NCBI RefSeq assembly: GCF_024138395.1
Contig: NZ_JAMYDU010000001.1
Span: forward strand, 667,892 to 731,891
Source of the DNA: Pseudomonas mandelii
GTDB lineage: Bacteria; Pseudomonadota; Gammaproteobacteria; Pseudomonadales; Pseudomonadaceae
Direction of reading: 5' to 3'
Length of the DNA: 64,000 bases
The number at the start of each line of letters is the position of its first letter. Position 1 is the stretch's first letter. Under the pieces are notes generated by a model. It was not told where the DNA came from. It saw nothing but the letters and a program-made list of their open reading frames with translations, and did not search any database. Of this stretch, positions 46,662 through 57,379 are shown piece after piece. The position numbers were made by a program, and so were the translations under genes.

Positions 46662-46874
46662 ATGTCTAATCGCCAAACCGGCACCGTTAAATGGTTCAAC
46701 GATGAAAAAGGCTTCGGCTTCATCACTCCTCAAGGTGGCGGTGACGACCTGTTCGTACACTTCAAAGCTATCGAAAGCGACGGTTTCAAAAGCCTGAAAG
46801 AAGGCCAGACCGTTTCCTTCGTGGCTGAGAAAGGCCAAAAGGGTATGCAAGCTGCACAAGTCCGCCCAGAGTAA
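46662..46874 (+). CDS. Cold-shock protein, CspA/CapB family
   Basis: 70 aa, single cold-shock domain with RNP1 GFGFITP and RNP2 [23 protein letters not shown] is the usual Pseudomonas Csp/CapB start; TTGGAGATACACC precedes it (the frame is open to 46602). RNA chaperone binding single-stranded nucleic acid. A long AT-rich upstream region with a perfect hairpin suggests leader-based control. Confidence 0.95.
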   Translation: MSNRQTGTVKWFNDEKGFGFITPQGGGDDLFVHFKAIESDGFKSLKEGQTVSFVAEKGQKGMQAAQVRPE

Positions 46875-46887
46875 TTTCTGGCGCACT

Positions 46888-46920
46888 AAAAAAACCCCGT
46901 CCATGTGACGGGGTTTTTTA
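46888..46920. terminator. Terminator after the cold-shock gene
   Basis: CCCCGTC (46895-46901) and GACGGGG (46907-46913) with A run before and TTTTTT after, so it works in both directions for csp and the convergent lipoprotein gene. Confidence 0.85.
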
Positions 46921-46945
46921 TGGGCGTAACAAAAGCCTGAAGCAA

Positions 46946-47263
46946 TCAGCCGCAGTTGACGCGGGTGACCACCAGATTGTTGTCGGTGTTCAGGTTCAGG
47001 CGATCGGAGCGATATTCCAGGGTCACCATATCGTCAGGCTTGAGGAACCGGGCATTCTGCGCGCCTGCACGGGTACGTGCCTGCTCGAGCAATTGGGGCG
47101 AAGCCTTTTTGCCGATGGTGAATTCGGCAGCCTTTGCTTCACAACGGCTGTGGCCGGTGTCGGTCGCCACAGGGTTCTTTGCCGACTCGGTGGACGTACT
47201 GCTGCAACCGGCCAGCAGGGTGGCGGCCAACAAAGTACCCAATGACGCGAGCTTCCAAGGCAT
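46946..47263 (-). CDS. I78-family peptidase inhibitor, lipoprotein
   Basis: 105 aa. Lipobox LLAGCSS (Cys about residue 20). Mature part carries the inhibitor I78 pattern: IGKKASPQLLEQARTRAGAQ, TLEYRSDRLNL, RVNCG with two Cys. ATG 47263 is preceded by AGGAGGCTTC. Anchored in the envelope and likely protects against serine proteases. Confidence 0.8.
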   Translation of the reverse strand: MPWKLASLGTLLAATLLAGCSSTSTESAKNPVATDTGHSRCEAKAAEFTIGKKASPQLLEQARTRAGAQNARFLKPDDMVTLEYRSDRLNLNTDNNLVVTRVNCG

Positions 47264-47427
47264 GAAGCCTCCTTTTTTCAATAGTTAAGCTGAGATCGTG
47301 CGACCGCCATTTCGGCGTTTGGTTTCAAGGCGGGCTTTCGCCTCGCCCTCGATCCGGGATAGCGGCGAGTGTGCCTGAGCATCGGCACGCCGTTCATCCT
47401 TCAATCGTGACTGAATATGAACAGCGC

Positions 47428-47733
47428 TCAATAGACATCGATGTAGTCGTAAGGCGGCTTTGGCCAATTTTGCTTGAGCGCATTGAAGATCTGCATCACC
47501 CAGACCTCGTCGCTGGCCGCGACCAATCCGACATAACCGGAACCCTTGGCCCACGTCTCCAGGCGAAACAGCAATCCGTCGATGTCCGTACCGCCCACAA
47601 TACCCGACGAAATGTAGGCGATGCCGCCCTTGGTGACCCGCAACTGGGTGTGCTCATCATCACTGGCAGAGGCCAGTAGCTGACGCACCGCGTCGAGGGT
47701 CAAGCCGCCAGGAGTGTTCAAATCGATCTGCAC
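47428..47733 (-). CDS. Conserved hypothetical protein (101 aa)
   Basis: MQIDLNTPGGLTLDAVRQLL ... DGLLFRLETWAKGSGYVGLV ... KPPYDYIDVY. Soluble alpha/beta protein of unknown function; no signal peptide. Divergent from the next small gene. Confidence 0.6.
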   Translation of the reverse strand: MQIDLNTPGGLTLDAVRQLLASASDDEHTQLRVTKGGIAYISSGIVGGTDIDGLLFRLETWAKGSGYVGLVAASDEVWVMQIFNALKQNWPKPPYDYIDVY

Positions 47734-47864
47734 AGCACGGTCCTTGAAAATTCATCAAAGACCAAGTGTCGCATAGCCCTCCCCTCATGCCTAAGTCGGA
47801 GTGCCAAACGTCCCGCAAAATGGTTAACTCGACACTCAGCCTTTCCGACTTCACGAGCGCCATC

Positions 47865-48071
47865 ATGACCACCGTAAGCATCGACGCCGACATCAAAGCC
47901 AAGTGGCCACAGGGCCATAGCTCTTACAGCCCGGGTAGCCCGGAAGAGTTGGCAATCATTGGTATCGATTTACTGGTCAAGGAACTGGGAACACAAGCCG
48001 CACAGACATTCATCAAGCAGGTTCTCGAGAAGTACCCCGTCGACTATATGGGCGCAACAGAAACCGAATAA
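47865..48071 (+). CDS. Conserved hypothetical protein (68 aa)
   Basis: MTTVSIDADIKAKWPQGHSS ... IIGIDLLVKELGTQAAQTFI. Start 47865 is chosen because MTTVSIDADI looks like a natural N-terminus; an ATG at 47820 is in frame. Small soluble protein, unknown function. Followed by a terminator shared with the convergent nucleoside hydrolase. Confidence 0.55.
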   Translation: MTTVSIDADIKAKWPQGHSSYSPGSPEELAIIGIDLLVKELGTQAAQTFIKQVLEKYPVDYMGATETE

Positions 48072-48073
48072 CG

Positions 48074-48100
48074 CAAAAACCCGCAGGCTGGTACCTGCGG
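48074..48100. terminator. Terminator of the rbs-nucleoside hydrolase operon
   Basis: CCCGCAGG (48079-48086) and CCTGCGGG (48093-48100); on the minus strand TTTTT follows. Lies at the end of the leftward nucleoside hydrolase gene. Confidence 0.75.
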
Positions 48101-48109
48101 GCCTATGAC

Positions 48110-49138
48110 TTACTTCAAACGAGCCAGACGCTGGGTCAGCAGATCGAAGAAGCCCTGAGCGTCGCCGCTTTCAACCCAGAAGGCATTTTTCGGTGCCTTC
48201 AGGCCATCATACCAGTCGACAATGGTCTGGCCGAAGGTCGGCCCTTCGCGGCTATCAACCACGACGTTGACCGAGCGGCCTGTAAACAGCTCTGGCTTGA
48301 GCAGGTAAGCAATAACCGTGGCGTCATGCACCGGGCCACCCGACATGCCGTAGTGCTCCATGTCGCCTTTGACGTACTCGTTGAGAATATCGCCCACCAG
48401 CTTGCTGGCATGGTTGTTCAGGGCGGCGATCTGCTTCAGGCGCGCTTCACTGGTCAGGATCTTGTGGGTCACGTCCAGCGGCAGGTAGGTCAGCTTGACG
48501 CCACTTTTCAGCACCACTTCCGCAGCCTGAGGGTCGGCGAACAGGTTGAATTCGGCCACTGGGGTGATGTTGCCACCGTTGAAGTGCGTGCCCCCCATGA
48601 TCACCACTTCCTTGATGCCCTGAACGATTTCAGGCTCCTGGATCAGCGCCAGCGCCAGGTTGGTTTGCGGGCCGAGCATGGCGATGGTGATGCTGTGGGG
48701 TTTAGCGGTCTTCAGGGTATCGATCAGATAGTTGACCGCATTGCCTTCGGCCAGACCTTTCTTCGGTTCGTGCACGGTGACGCCCGACAAGCCTTCCTTG
48801 CCGTGGATGTTCTCGGCATAGATCGGCGTGCGCATCATCGGTTTCGGTGCGCCCGCGTAAACAGGCACCTCTTCGCGCCCTGCCCACTCGCGGGCCAGAC
48901 GCGCATTACGCGAGGTCTTGTCCAGGCGCACGTTGCCCGCAACGGTGGTCAGCGCACGAACGTTCAGCTCTTCCGGCGATGCCAGGGCAAACAGCAAGGC
49001 GACCACGTCATCGGCACCCGGATCGGTGTCGATGATCAAGTCGATCTTTTCCGCCGCTTGGGCGCTTGTTGCGGTAATCAGGGACAAAAGCAGCAGACTC
49101 CGAAGCAGGTGGTGCAGTTTCTGAGCATAGCGGTGCAT
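48110..49138 (-). CDS. Periplasmic inosine/uridine-preferring nucleoside hydrolase
   Basis: 342 aa with signal peptide (cleavage near SAQA). Ca-binding motif IDTDPGADD near residue 38 and PVHDATVIAYLL near 265 with the conserved His/Asp. Splits purine or pyrimidine nucleosides into base and ribose, here in the periplasm. AAGGAGTGCGCT precedes ATG 49138. 32 bases after rbsD on the same strand, so it is the last gene of the ribose operon and supplies ribose to RbsB. Confidence 0.9.
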   Translation of the reverse strand: MHRYAQKLHHLLRSLLLLSLITATSAQAAEKIDLIIDTDPGADDVVALLFALASPEELNVRALTTVAGNVRLDKTSRNARLAREWAGREEVPVYAGAPKPMMRTPIYAENIHGKEGLSGVTVHEPKKGLAEGNAVNYLIDTLKTAKPHSITIAMLGPQTNLALALIQEPEIVQGIKEVVIMGGTHFNGGNITPVAEFNLFADPQAAEVVLKSGVKLTYLPLDVTHKILTSEARLKQIAALNNHASKLVGDILNEYVKGDMEHYGMSGGPVHDATVIAYLLKPELFTGRSVNVVVDSREGPTFGQTIVDWYDGLKAPKNAFWVESGDAQGFFDLLTQRLARLK

Positions 49139-49170
49139 AGCGCACTCCTTGTGCGTGGGAACAACGGAAG

Positions 49171-49575
49171 TTAAAACGTTACGCCAGCCACCAAGATAAT
49201 GTTGCAGTACGGCTGACATTCTCCTGTACGAATAATCGCCCGTGCTTGTCGGCTGAGTACTTTGAATTGGTCATGACTGAGCAGTTCACGCCGGCCCAGC
49301 GCACCTTCGGCTTTCAGATCATCCAGCGTACTCAAGGCCGACGGTTTCTTGTCCAGAATCTCATGAGCCAGCACATGGCTTTCGACCTGCATTTCGCTGA
49401 GCACGACCTTCAAGGTACTGACGAAATCCGGAATCCCGTGGGTCAAGGCCAGGTCGATCAATTCGACGCCGGGCGGAACCGGCAGGCCGGCATCGCCGAT
49501 CACGACCGTGTCGCCATGGCCCAGTGAGGCGATCAGCCGCGACAGCGCGACGTTGAGCAAAGGAGTCTTTTTCAT
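49171..49575 (-). CDS. rbsD: D-ribose pyranase
   Basis: 134 aa. [20 protein letters not shown] carries the conserved catalytic His 20, and the C-terminus has [11 protein letters not shown]. Interconverts pyranose and furanose forms of ribose for RbsK. ATGA overlap with rbsK. Confidence 0.95.
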   Translation of the reverse strand: MKKTPLLNVALSRLIASLGHGDTVVIGDAGLPVPPGVELIDLALTHGIPDFVSTLKVVLSEMQVESHVLAHEILDKKPSALSTLDDLKAEGALGRRELLSHDQFKVLSRQARAIIRTGECQPYCNIILVAGVTF

Positions 49576-50489
49576 GGTGCTTTAAAGGCCTGTACGTCGG
49601 ACAAGGTGGGGATCGAAGGTTGCGCGCCAGCCCGAGTGACTGACAGCGCTGCGGCGACCTGGCCGAAACGGATCGCTTCAGCCTCGCTTTTGCCGGCCGC
49701 CAGCGCGGCGGCGAAACCACCGACGAACGTGTCGCCGGCCGCGGTGGTGTCGACCGCCTTCACTTTCGGTGCAGGGAAATGCTCAAGCCGCGTGCCATTG
49801 GCCAATAGCGATCCCTGAGCGCCGAGGGTGATGATCACTTTGCCGGCGCCCATGGCGATCAAGCGGATGGCGGCGGTTTCGGCGGTGCTCAGGGAATCCA
49901 CCGGCAAACCGCTCAAGGCCGAGGCTTCGCTTTCGTTGGGTATGAGGTAATCGATGGCCGCATACCAATCCGCCGGCAGCGGGCGACTGGCCGGCGCCGG
50001 ATTGAGAATCACGGTTTTACCCAACTCACGACCGCGCTTCAGCGCATGGCCGACCGTGGCATCCGGTACTTCCAGCTGACAGATAATGACATCCGCCGCT
50101 TGTAACACCGCGTCGAAACGATCGACCACTTCGGGCGTCAGCGCACCGTTGGCGCCGGCAACAATCACGATCGCGTTCTGACTGTTGTCATCGACCACGA
50201 TCAACGCCACGCCACTGGAGTCCTCAACAGTACTGACCGCCTGGCAATCGATTTGCTCGGCCAACAACGCCCCGCGCAGCGCTTCGCCATAGGCGTCGCT
50301 GCCGACACAACCGACCATCGACACCTGCGCCCCCAGCCGCGCCGCAGCCACCGCCTGGTTCGCGCCCTTGCCGCCGGAAACCGTGGCAAACGATTCGCCG
50401 ATCAGCGTTTCACCACCACGGGGCAGCCGTGGCGCCCGGGTTACCAGGTCCATGTTCAGGCTGCCTATTACCACTACTTTTGCTGGCAT
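49572..50489 (-). CDS. rbsK: Ribokinase
   Basis: 305 aa PfkB-family kinase. N-terminal [19 protein letters not shown] and the C-terminal signature [17 protein letters not shown] with the catalytic Asp. Phosphorylates ribose to ribose-5-phosphate. Overlaps rbsD; 56 bases after rbsR. Confidence 0.96.
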   Translation of the reverse strand: MPAKVVVIGSLNMDLVTRAPRLPRGGETLIGESFATVSGGKGANQAVAAARLGAQVSMVGCVGSDAYGEALRGALLAEQIDCQAVSTVEDSSGVALIVVDDNSQNAIVIVAGANGALTPEVVDRFDAVLQAADVIICQLEVPDATVGHALKRGRELGKTVILNPAPASRPLPADWYAAIDYLIPNESEASALSGLPVDSLSTAETAAIRLIAMGAGKVIITLGAQGSLLANGTRLEHFPAPKVKAVDTTAAGDTFVGGFAAALAAGKSEAEAIRFGQVAAALSVTRAGAQPSIPTLSDVQAFKAP

Positions 50490-50545
50490 ACATCACTCGT
50501 CAATTCTGTTTCTGCGGTGCTTTTGGTTTCAGCGATGCTTTTTGT

Positions 50546-51565
50546 TCAGCGGTACTCAGCGAACGCGCTGGCCAGCGGCGCAGTCGATTCTCGCAGGACA
50601 ATACTGGGCGTCACGATGCGCTGATCGGTCGCCAGCTCGGGCGTGGCAATTCTGCGCAACAGCACTTCGGCCGCCATCTCGCCAAGCTGCAGGATCGACT
50701 GGCCCACGGTGGTCAGCGCCGGATAGACGTAACGGCTCATCTGGATATCGTCGAAGCCAATCACCGACAGCTCGGTGGGCACCCGAATATTGCGCTCGGC
50801 AGCGGCGCGCAACACACCGATGCCAATCATGTCGTTACCAGCGAAGATCGCGCTGGGTGGATTCTTTTCCAACAGGATCGCGGCGGCGTTGTAACCGCCA
50901 GTGCTGGTGAAGTCGCTTTCCAGCATGCGCTCGCGCGGCACTTCGACGCCCGCCTCTTTCAAGGCGCGGCAATAACCGGCCAGACGCATCTGCGCCACGC
51001 TGGTACTCGCCGGCCCGCCAATCGTGGCGATGTCCCGATGCCCCAGCTCCAGCAGGTGTCGGGTCGCCAGATAGGCACCGTATTCATGATCGATGCGCAC
51101 CATATCGGCATCGAGACCTTCGAGCCCACGGTCGACGATCACCATCGGTGTGCGCACACCCGCCAGACCTTCGGCCAGGCCGCTGTCACCCCCGGCCGAG
51201 GCCACGATCAAACCGTCAATGCGTTTTTCCAGCAACACGCGAAGGTAGCTGCGTTGCTTGTCCGGATTGTCGTCGGAGTTGCAGAGGATGACGCAATAGC
51301 CGTTGCGCTCGCAGTAATCCTCGATGCCACGGGCCAACTCGGCGAAGTACGGGTTGAGGCTGTTGGGCACCAGCAGGCCGATGGTCGCGGTGGTTTTCGC
51401 TTTCAACGACCGGGCGACGGCACTGGGCACGTAGTCGAGACTTTTGATCGCTGCCTCGACCTTGACCCGCACTTCCTCACTGACCGGCCGCGTCTTGTTC
51501 ACCACGTGGGAAACCGTGGTGTAGGAAATGCCCGCGAGTGCCGCTACATCTTTGATTGTTGCCAT
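50546..51565 (-). CDS. rbsR: LacI-family ribose operon repressor
   Basis: 339 aa. LacI HTH MATIKDVAALAGISYTTVSH followed by the hinge region AIKSLDYVPSAVARSL, then a periplasmic-binding-like effector domain. Lies inside the operon between rbsC and rbsK. Probably binds the perfect palindrome before rbsB; ribose or its phosphate as inducer is by homology. Confidence 0.93.
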   Translation of the reverse strand: MATIKDVAALAGISYTTVSHVVNKTRPVSEEVRVKVEAAIKSLDYVPSAVARSLKAKTTATIGLLVPNSLNPYFAELARGIEDYCERNGYCVILCNSDDNPDKQRSYLRVLLEKRIDGLIVASAGGDSGLAEGLAGVRTPMVIVDRGLEGLDADMVRIDHEYGAYLATRHLLELGHRDIATIGGPASTSVAQMRLAGYCRALKEAGVEVPRERMLESDFTSTGGYNAAAILLEKNPPSAIFAGNDMIGIGVLRAAAERNIRVPTELSVIGFDDIQMSRYVYPALTTVGQSILQLGEMAAEVLLRRIATPELATDQRIVTPSIVLRESTAPLASAFAEYR

Positions 51566-51568
51566 GAC

Positions 51569-52546
51569 TCAGGTCCGCCGGCTTGCGCGCTGACTGCGAT
51601 AAGTATCTAGCACCACCGCCACCACGATCACCGCACCGGTGATGATGCGTTTGGTGGGTTCGGTCGCGCCGATCTGCGCCAGACCGGCCGCCAGTACGGA
51701 GATGATCAGGACGCCGAAGAACGTACTGATGACCGAACCGCGCCCGCCCATCAGGCTGGTGCCGCCGATCACGACTGCGGCAATCACTTGCAACTCCAGA
51801 CCGGAACCAGCGTTCGGGTCCGCCGCTTCCAGGCGCGAAATCTGAAACAACGCAGCGATACCGGCCAGCAGCCCCATCAGACTGAACACCAGGATCTTGT
51901 AGGGCTTCGGATTGATCCCCGCCAGACGCACTGCTTCTTCGTTGGTGCCGATGCCGATCAGGTAACGACCGAACACCGTACGCGTCAGCACGGCCTGGGC
52001 GACGAAGATAATCAGCAAGGCAATGATGAATGACGGCGAGATGCCGAATGCGATCGGGTTGGACAGCCAGGCGAAGGCATCACCGATGTAGGCGGTGCGC
52101 GAACCGGTCATCTGATACGCCAGGCCTCGCGCCATTTCCAGCACGCCGAGGGACACGATGAACGACGGAATTCGCCACGCCACGGTGATTGAACCGGTGA
52201 TTGTCCCGGCCAATGCCGCTACCGCCATGCCGAGCAAGGCCGCGGGCAAGACGCTCCAGCCCCAACCGAGAATTGCCACGCTGACCGCCGAGGCCGCGAG
52301 CGCCAGCACCGAACCCACCGACAAGTCGATTCCGCCGATGATCAATACGAAGGTCATGCCGACCGCCAATACCATCAAATCGGGAATCTGGTTGGCCAGG
52401 GTGCTGAAGGTGTCGTAAGACAGAAAATGGCTGCTCAGGATCGAGAACAGCGCGACCATCGCCAGCAAGGCACCGGCCAGGCCCAGATAAGTACCGAGGC
52501 CGTAAAAATTGCCACTACGTTTGCCGGCCAAAGATGCAGTATTCAT
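51569..52546 (-). CDS. rbsC: Ribose ABC transporter permease
   Basis: 325 aa, about eight to ten TM helices, with the BPD_transp_2 motif near IGGIDLSVGSVLALAASAVS and AVVIGGTSLMGGRGS. Inner-membrane channel of the ribose importer. Overlaps rbsA (ATGA) and lies 3 bases from rbsR. Confidence 0.95.
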   Translation of the reverse strand: MNTASLAGKRSGNFYGLGTYLGLAGALLAMVALFSILSSHFLSYDTFSTLANQIPDLMVLAVGMTFVLIIGGIDLSVGSVLALAASAVSVAILGWGWSVLPAALLGMAVAALAGTITGSITVAWRIPSFIVSLGVLEMARGLAYQMTGSRTAYIGDAFAWLSNPIAFGISPSFIIALLIIFVAQAVLTRTVFGRYLIGIGTNEEAVRLAGINPKPYKILVFSLMGLLAGIAALFQISRLEAADPNAGSGLELQVIAAVVIGGTSLMGGRGSVISTFFGVLIISVLAAGLAQIGATEPTKRIITGAVIVVAVVLDTYRSQRASRRT

Positions 52547-54096
52547 GGAAGATCCCTAGGCGCTGCTTCATTGAGCAACGCATCACGTTTTTGGTAGCCG
52601 GCGAAAGCAGCGGCAAGCAAATCATCCTGGGTCCAGCTGTCACGATCGAAGGTGTCGATCAGACGCCCTGCCGACAGCACACCGATGCGGTCGCAGATCA
52701 GCATCAGTTCGCGCAGGTCGCTGGACACCACTACCAGCGCCTTGCCCTGACGGGTCAATTCACCGAGTAATGCGTAGATATCGAACTTGGCGCCGACGTC
52801 GATGCCACGGGTTGGCTCGTCGAACAGCATCACCGTGCAGTCGCGCTCGAGCCAGCGGCCGATTACGACTTTCTGCTGATTGCCCCCGGACAGTTCCGAG
52901 ACCAATTGCGTAGGGCTGGAACTGCGAATGCGCATGGCGTTGATCTGACGTTGGGCCAGAGACATCTCGTCACCGTTATTGACGAAGCCTCCGCTGGAAA
53001 TCACCGGCATATTGCCCAAGGCAATGTTGGCGCTGATTGATTGCGTCAGCAGCAGGCCTTCACCTTTGCGGTCTTCGGTGATCAGGGCGATGCCGTGACC
53101 GACCGCGTCGGCCGGCGAACGAATACTCACCACCTGAGCCAACGCCCCCAGCGCGACGGTGCCGCTGTCGGCTGTATCGGCGCCGAAGATCAGGCGCAAC
53201 AACTCGGTGCGTCCTGCCCCGATCAAACCGGAAATTCCGAAAATCTCGCCGGCGCGCACTTCAAAGGACACGTCGCGAACCTTATCGGAACGGGTCAGTC
53301 CCTTGACCGTCAAGGCCGGCGCGCCAATCTTGCGCGGGCCCATATCGATGTGCTCGCCCAATTCACGGCCGACCATCAGGGTGACCAGTTGCTCGCTGTT
53401 GTAATTGGCCATCGGCTCGACACAGACCAGGTTGCCGTCGCGCAATACCGCAATGCGCTGGGCCACCCTGGCCAGTTCTTCGAGGCGGTGGGAAATGTAG
53501 ATGATCGACACGCCGCGAGCCTGCAGGCGGGTGATCTGCTCGAACAGCATTTCGACCTCACGGGCCGTCAGCATGGCTGTCGGCTCGTCGAGGATCAGCA
53601 CGTGGCAATCGCCTATCAGGTTGCGAGCGATCTCGACCATCTGCTGATGGCCGATCCCGAGTTCGCCGACCAAAGTATCTGGATCGATGGCATCCAAGCC
53701 GACTTGGGCCATGGCCTCGATCGCCGCCTTGCGCAATTGCTTGCGGCTGATCCAGCCACCGTGGCTAGGCAGATTGTCGAGAAACAGATTTTCCGCCACC
53801 GACAATGTCGGCAACAGATTGAGTTCTTGCATGACCATGCGGATGCCCAGCTCTTCGGCCTGGCTCCGGCTGCCGGGGCGGTAATCCCGCCCCTGGAATT
53901 GCATCTGGCCGGTGGTCGGCGTGACCAGTCCGCCAATGATTTTCGACAGCGTACTTTTACCGGCGCCATTCTCGCCGGTCAGCGCCAGCACTTCGCCGCG
54001 CATCAGCGTCAGGTCGATGCCGGTGAGGACGGGTTGGGCATAAGTCTTACCGAGACCGCTGACCGAGAGGACAGCGTTCGGGGCGCAAACTGACAT
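52543..54096 (-). CDS. rbsA: Ribose ABC transporter ATPase, double NBD
   Basis: 517 aa with two ABC domains. First Walker A GENGAGKSTLSKI, signature VGELGIGHQQMVEIA and Walker B HVLILDEPTAML. The second half has GLIGAGRTELLRLI, SGGNQQKV and VMLFDEPTRGID. As usual in this family the second site is degenerate. Energises ribose import with RbsC. Confidence 0.96.
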   Translation of the reverse strand: MSVCAPNAVLSVSGLGKTYAQPVLTGIDLTLMRGEVLALTGENGAGKSTLSKIIGGLVTPTTGQMQFQGRDYRPGSRSQAEELGIRMVMQELNLLPTLSVAENLFLDNLPSHGGWISRKQLRKAAIEAMAQVGLDAIDPDTLVGELGIGHQQMVEIARNLIGDCHVLILDEPTAMLTAREVEMLFEQITRLQARGVSIIYISHRLEELARVAQRIAVLRDGNLVCVEPMANYNSEQLVTLMVGRELGEHIDMGPRKIGAPALTVKGLTRSDKVRDVSFEVRAGEIFGISGLIGAGRTELLRLIFGADTADSGTVALGALAQVVSIRSPADAVGHGIALITEDRKGEGLLLTQSISANIALGNMPVISSGGFVNNGDEMSLAQRQINAMRIRSSSPTQLVSELSGGNQQKVVIGRWLERDCTVMLFDEPTRGIDVGAKFDIYALLGELTRQGKALVVVSSDLRELMLICDRIGVLSAGRLIDTFDRDSWTQDDLLAAAFAGYQKRDALLNEAAPRDLP

Positions 54097-54152
54097 AAAA
54101 ACTCTCCATGTGCTCGCCCCAAGAGGCGAGCACCGTTGTGTCGCCAGAAGGA

Positions 54153-55109
54153 CTACTTGGTAACCAGCTCTACCGGAGTTTCGATGACGCCGTTGACACC
54201 GCTATCGACTTTCTTGCCGTTGATGATGTTCAGCGCCGTCTCGATGCCGAACACCGCTTGCCGGGCAGCAAACTGGTCGGCGGTGGCCAGGACGCGGCCA
54301 TCCTTGAGCATTGGCTTGATGGCATTGATGTTGTCGTAACCGACCACTTGCACCTTGCCGGCCTTGCCCGCCGCGCGCACGGCAGATACCGCGCCGACGG
54401 CCATGCTGTCGTTGCCGGCCAACAGGGCTTTGATGTTCGGGTACTCGCTGAGCATCGACGAGGCAACCTTGCCACCCTTGTCGATTTCCCAATCGCCGGA
54501 CTGCAGGGACACGACTTTGATCTGCGCCGCCTCCATCGCATCCTTGAAGCCCGCCGTGCGCTGCTGGGCATTGGTGGTGGTGGAAACGCCTTCAATGATG
54601 CCGACTTCATCACCAGCCTTCAGCTGTTTGGCCAGGTACTCACCCACCAGACGCGCGCCTTTGCGGTTGTCCGGGCCTACGAATGGAACGGTGATATTTT
54701 TGCTTTTGACCACGGCCGGGTCCAGCTGGTTATCGATGTTGATCACGGTGATGCCGGCATCGACTGCTTTCTTGATGACAGGAACCATGGCCTTGGAGTC
54801 TGCCGGAGCGATAACCAATGCGTTGACCTTGGACAAAATCATTTGCTCGACGATGCGCGTCTGGCCGGCCGTGTCCGTTTCGTCCTTGATGCCGTTGGAG
54901 ATCAGCTCAAAGTCGCCGGAGTGGTCTTTCTGGTAGGCCTTGGCGCCGTCTTCCATGGTCAGGAAGAATTCGTTGGCCAGGGATTTCATGACCAGTGCGA
55001 CTTTAGGTTTTTCAGGGGTTTCGGCGAAAGCCGAAGAGACGGGCAACGCGGCGGATGCGGCAGCCAGCATTGCGACAGCGAGAAGACGTCCAGCGAATGG
55101 CAGCTTCAT
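54153..55109 (-). CDS. rbsB: Ribose-binding periplasmic protein
   Basis: 318 aa with signal peptide (SSAFA). Mature part has the sugar-binding type 1 fold: KVALVMKSLANEFFLTMEDG, DNQLDPAVVKS, VSTTTNAQQRTAGFKDAME and LLAGNDSMAVGAV. First gene of the operon, 84 bases after the candidate RbsR operator. Confidence 0.95.
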   Translation of the reverse strand: MKLPFAGRLLAVAMLAAASAALPVSSAFAETPEKPKVALVMKSLANEFFLTMEDGAKAYQKDHSGDFELISNGIKDETDTAGQTRIVEQMILSKVNALVIAPADSKAMVPVIKKAVDAGITVINIDNQLDPAVVKSKNITVPFVGPDNRKGARLVGEYLAKQLKAGDEVGIIEGVSTTTNAQQRTAGFKDAMEAAQIKVVSLQSGDWEIDKGGKVASSMLSEYPNIKALLAGNDSMAVGAVSAVRAAGKAGKVQVVGYDNINAIKPMLKDGRVLATADQFAARQAVFGIETALNIINGKKVDSGVNGVIETPVELVTK

Positions 55110-55193
55110 GGGTTCACTCCGATCTTATGATTATTCTGAGCAACGCTTGCGCTAGACCCTGCCCTTACGGGATCAAGCCATCAAGGGCGACCG

Positions 55194-55207
55194 CGCAAAC
55201 GTTTGCG
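55194..55207. promoter_or_regulatory. Perfect LacI-family palindrome, candidate RbsR operator
   Basis: CGCAAACGTTTGCG is a perfect 14-bp palindrome with the central CG typical of LacI-family operators, 85 bases upstream of rbsB. The gene rbsR in the operon is the likely ligand protein. Confidence 0.8.
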
Positions 55208-55288
55208 TAGACCGAACTATGCGAACCCTGTCGAGCTTTGTCAATGACCGGTTTTGTGTCTTGATTGGCAAAAGCCAACCCATTTGCC

Positions 55289-55741
55289 TCACGCTGTGGT
55301 GCTGACCAGATTGCCACTGCTGGAACCCTTGGCCAGCTCTTTCACCAGATTGCCCGTCACTTGCGCCAGCGCACCACTGGTATCGGCGATTTGCCCCTGA
55401 ATCGACATCACAGCGGTGGCTTTGGCTTCCGGGGTCGGATAATTCGCTGCCTGAGCGGCCGCCAGTTGCTGTTGCTGTTCGCGCAGTTGCTGCTGAAGCT
55501 CCTGCATGCGCTTGAGCAGTACCTGCACCGCAATACTTTGATTGCTGCTTTTTTCGGATTTGCTTTCGCCCTGAGTTTGCGCACCACCACCGGTTCTGAC
55601 CTGGTTGTCACTACCCGCCTCTTCACCCAGCGCTTGGGCCGAGGCGTCGGACGTCGCTTCACTCAAGGCGTTGATGGTCGCCGGGGACTTGCCCGCGATA
55701 GTGATGGCACTTGCATTTGGAAAACCGACAGTAAACGACAT
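55289..55741 (-). CDS. Coiled-coil hypothetical protein (FlxA-like)
   Basis: 150 aa. Low-complexity Ser/Gly/Gln N-terminal part, then a Gln-rich heptad coiled coil around LLKRMQELQQQLREQQQQLA (about residues 79-98). No signal peptide. CAGGAGTTCAC precedes ATG 55741. Weak similarity to FlxA-type proteins; function not known. Confidence 0.6.
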   Translation of the reverse strand: MSFTVGFPNASAITIAGKSPATINALSEATSDASAQALGEEAGSDNQVRTGGGAQTQGESKSEKSSNQSIAVQVLLKRMQELQQQLREQQQQLAAAQAANYPTPEAKATAVMSIQGQIADTSGALAQVTGNLVKELAKGSSSGNLVSTTA

Positions 55742-55871
55742 GTGAACTCCTGGAAAAGATCCCTTTAAAGGAACATCGACCTGCACAGGGGTTTCTTTAG
55801 CACTGATTTGCGATTTCGCAAGGTGACTTTCTTAATGGAGGTCGGAGAGCCGAACGTAAAAGCTATACATG

Positions 55872-55885
55872 TTCGGAAACCCGGA
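55872..55885. promoter_or_regulatory. AauR-like upstream box for ansB
   Basis: TTCGGAAACCCGGA matches the published AauR motif TTCGG-N4-CCGAA except for one base. It lies 87 bases before the sigma-54 promoter candidate of ansB, a usual activator distance. Confidence 0.45.
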
Positions 55886-55971
55886 CGCACAAGTGCGAAG
55901 ATTTCACCGACCTGTAGAATAATAGTTATAAAAATCATCAAGTTAAAAGATCACCTTCTCCAACGTGTGAC

Positions 55972-55987
55972 TGGTACAGATCCTGCT
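55972..55987 (+). promoter_or_regulatory. Candidate sigma-54 (-24/-12) promoter of ansB
   Basis: TGGTACAGATCCTGCT has GG and GC separated by ten bases, matching TGGCAC-N5-TTGCA at most positions. It is 91 bases before ansB. Regulation of periplasmic glutaminase-asparaginase by RpoN with the acidic-amino-acid sensor AauRS is known in Pseudomonas. Confidence 0.6.
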
Positions 55988-56038
55988 CTTCTTCTACACC
56001 TCCGGCGTTCAGATCTGCTTGGGGCCGTGTCTAGATGA

Positions 56039-57166
<1,128 letters not shown>

Positions 57167-57379
57167 TTCGCCCTCGCCCGACCTGTTCCGGGTCGGGCAC
57201 CGTTGTCACCACTCGCCAGCCTTAGTGAGTGGTTCACGACTTTTCCGATAAAAAATTTCCCACCGTCCTACACCAAACGGAAAAAACTACTGTCAGAGGA
57301 TTTTCTTGAATTTTAAGCAGTTGCGAAAATGCTTACAGTTAAATACTGTATGCCCGTACAGCTTAATAAGGATAATTCC

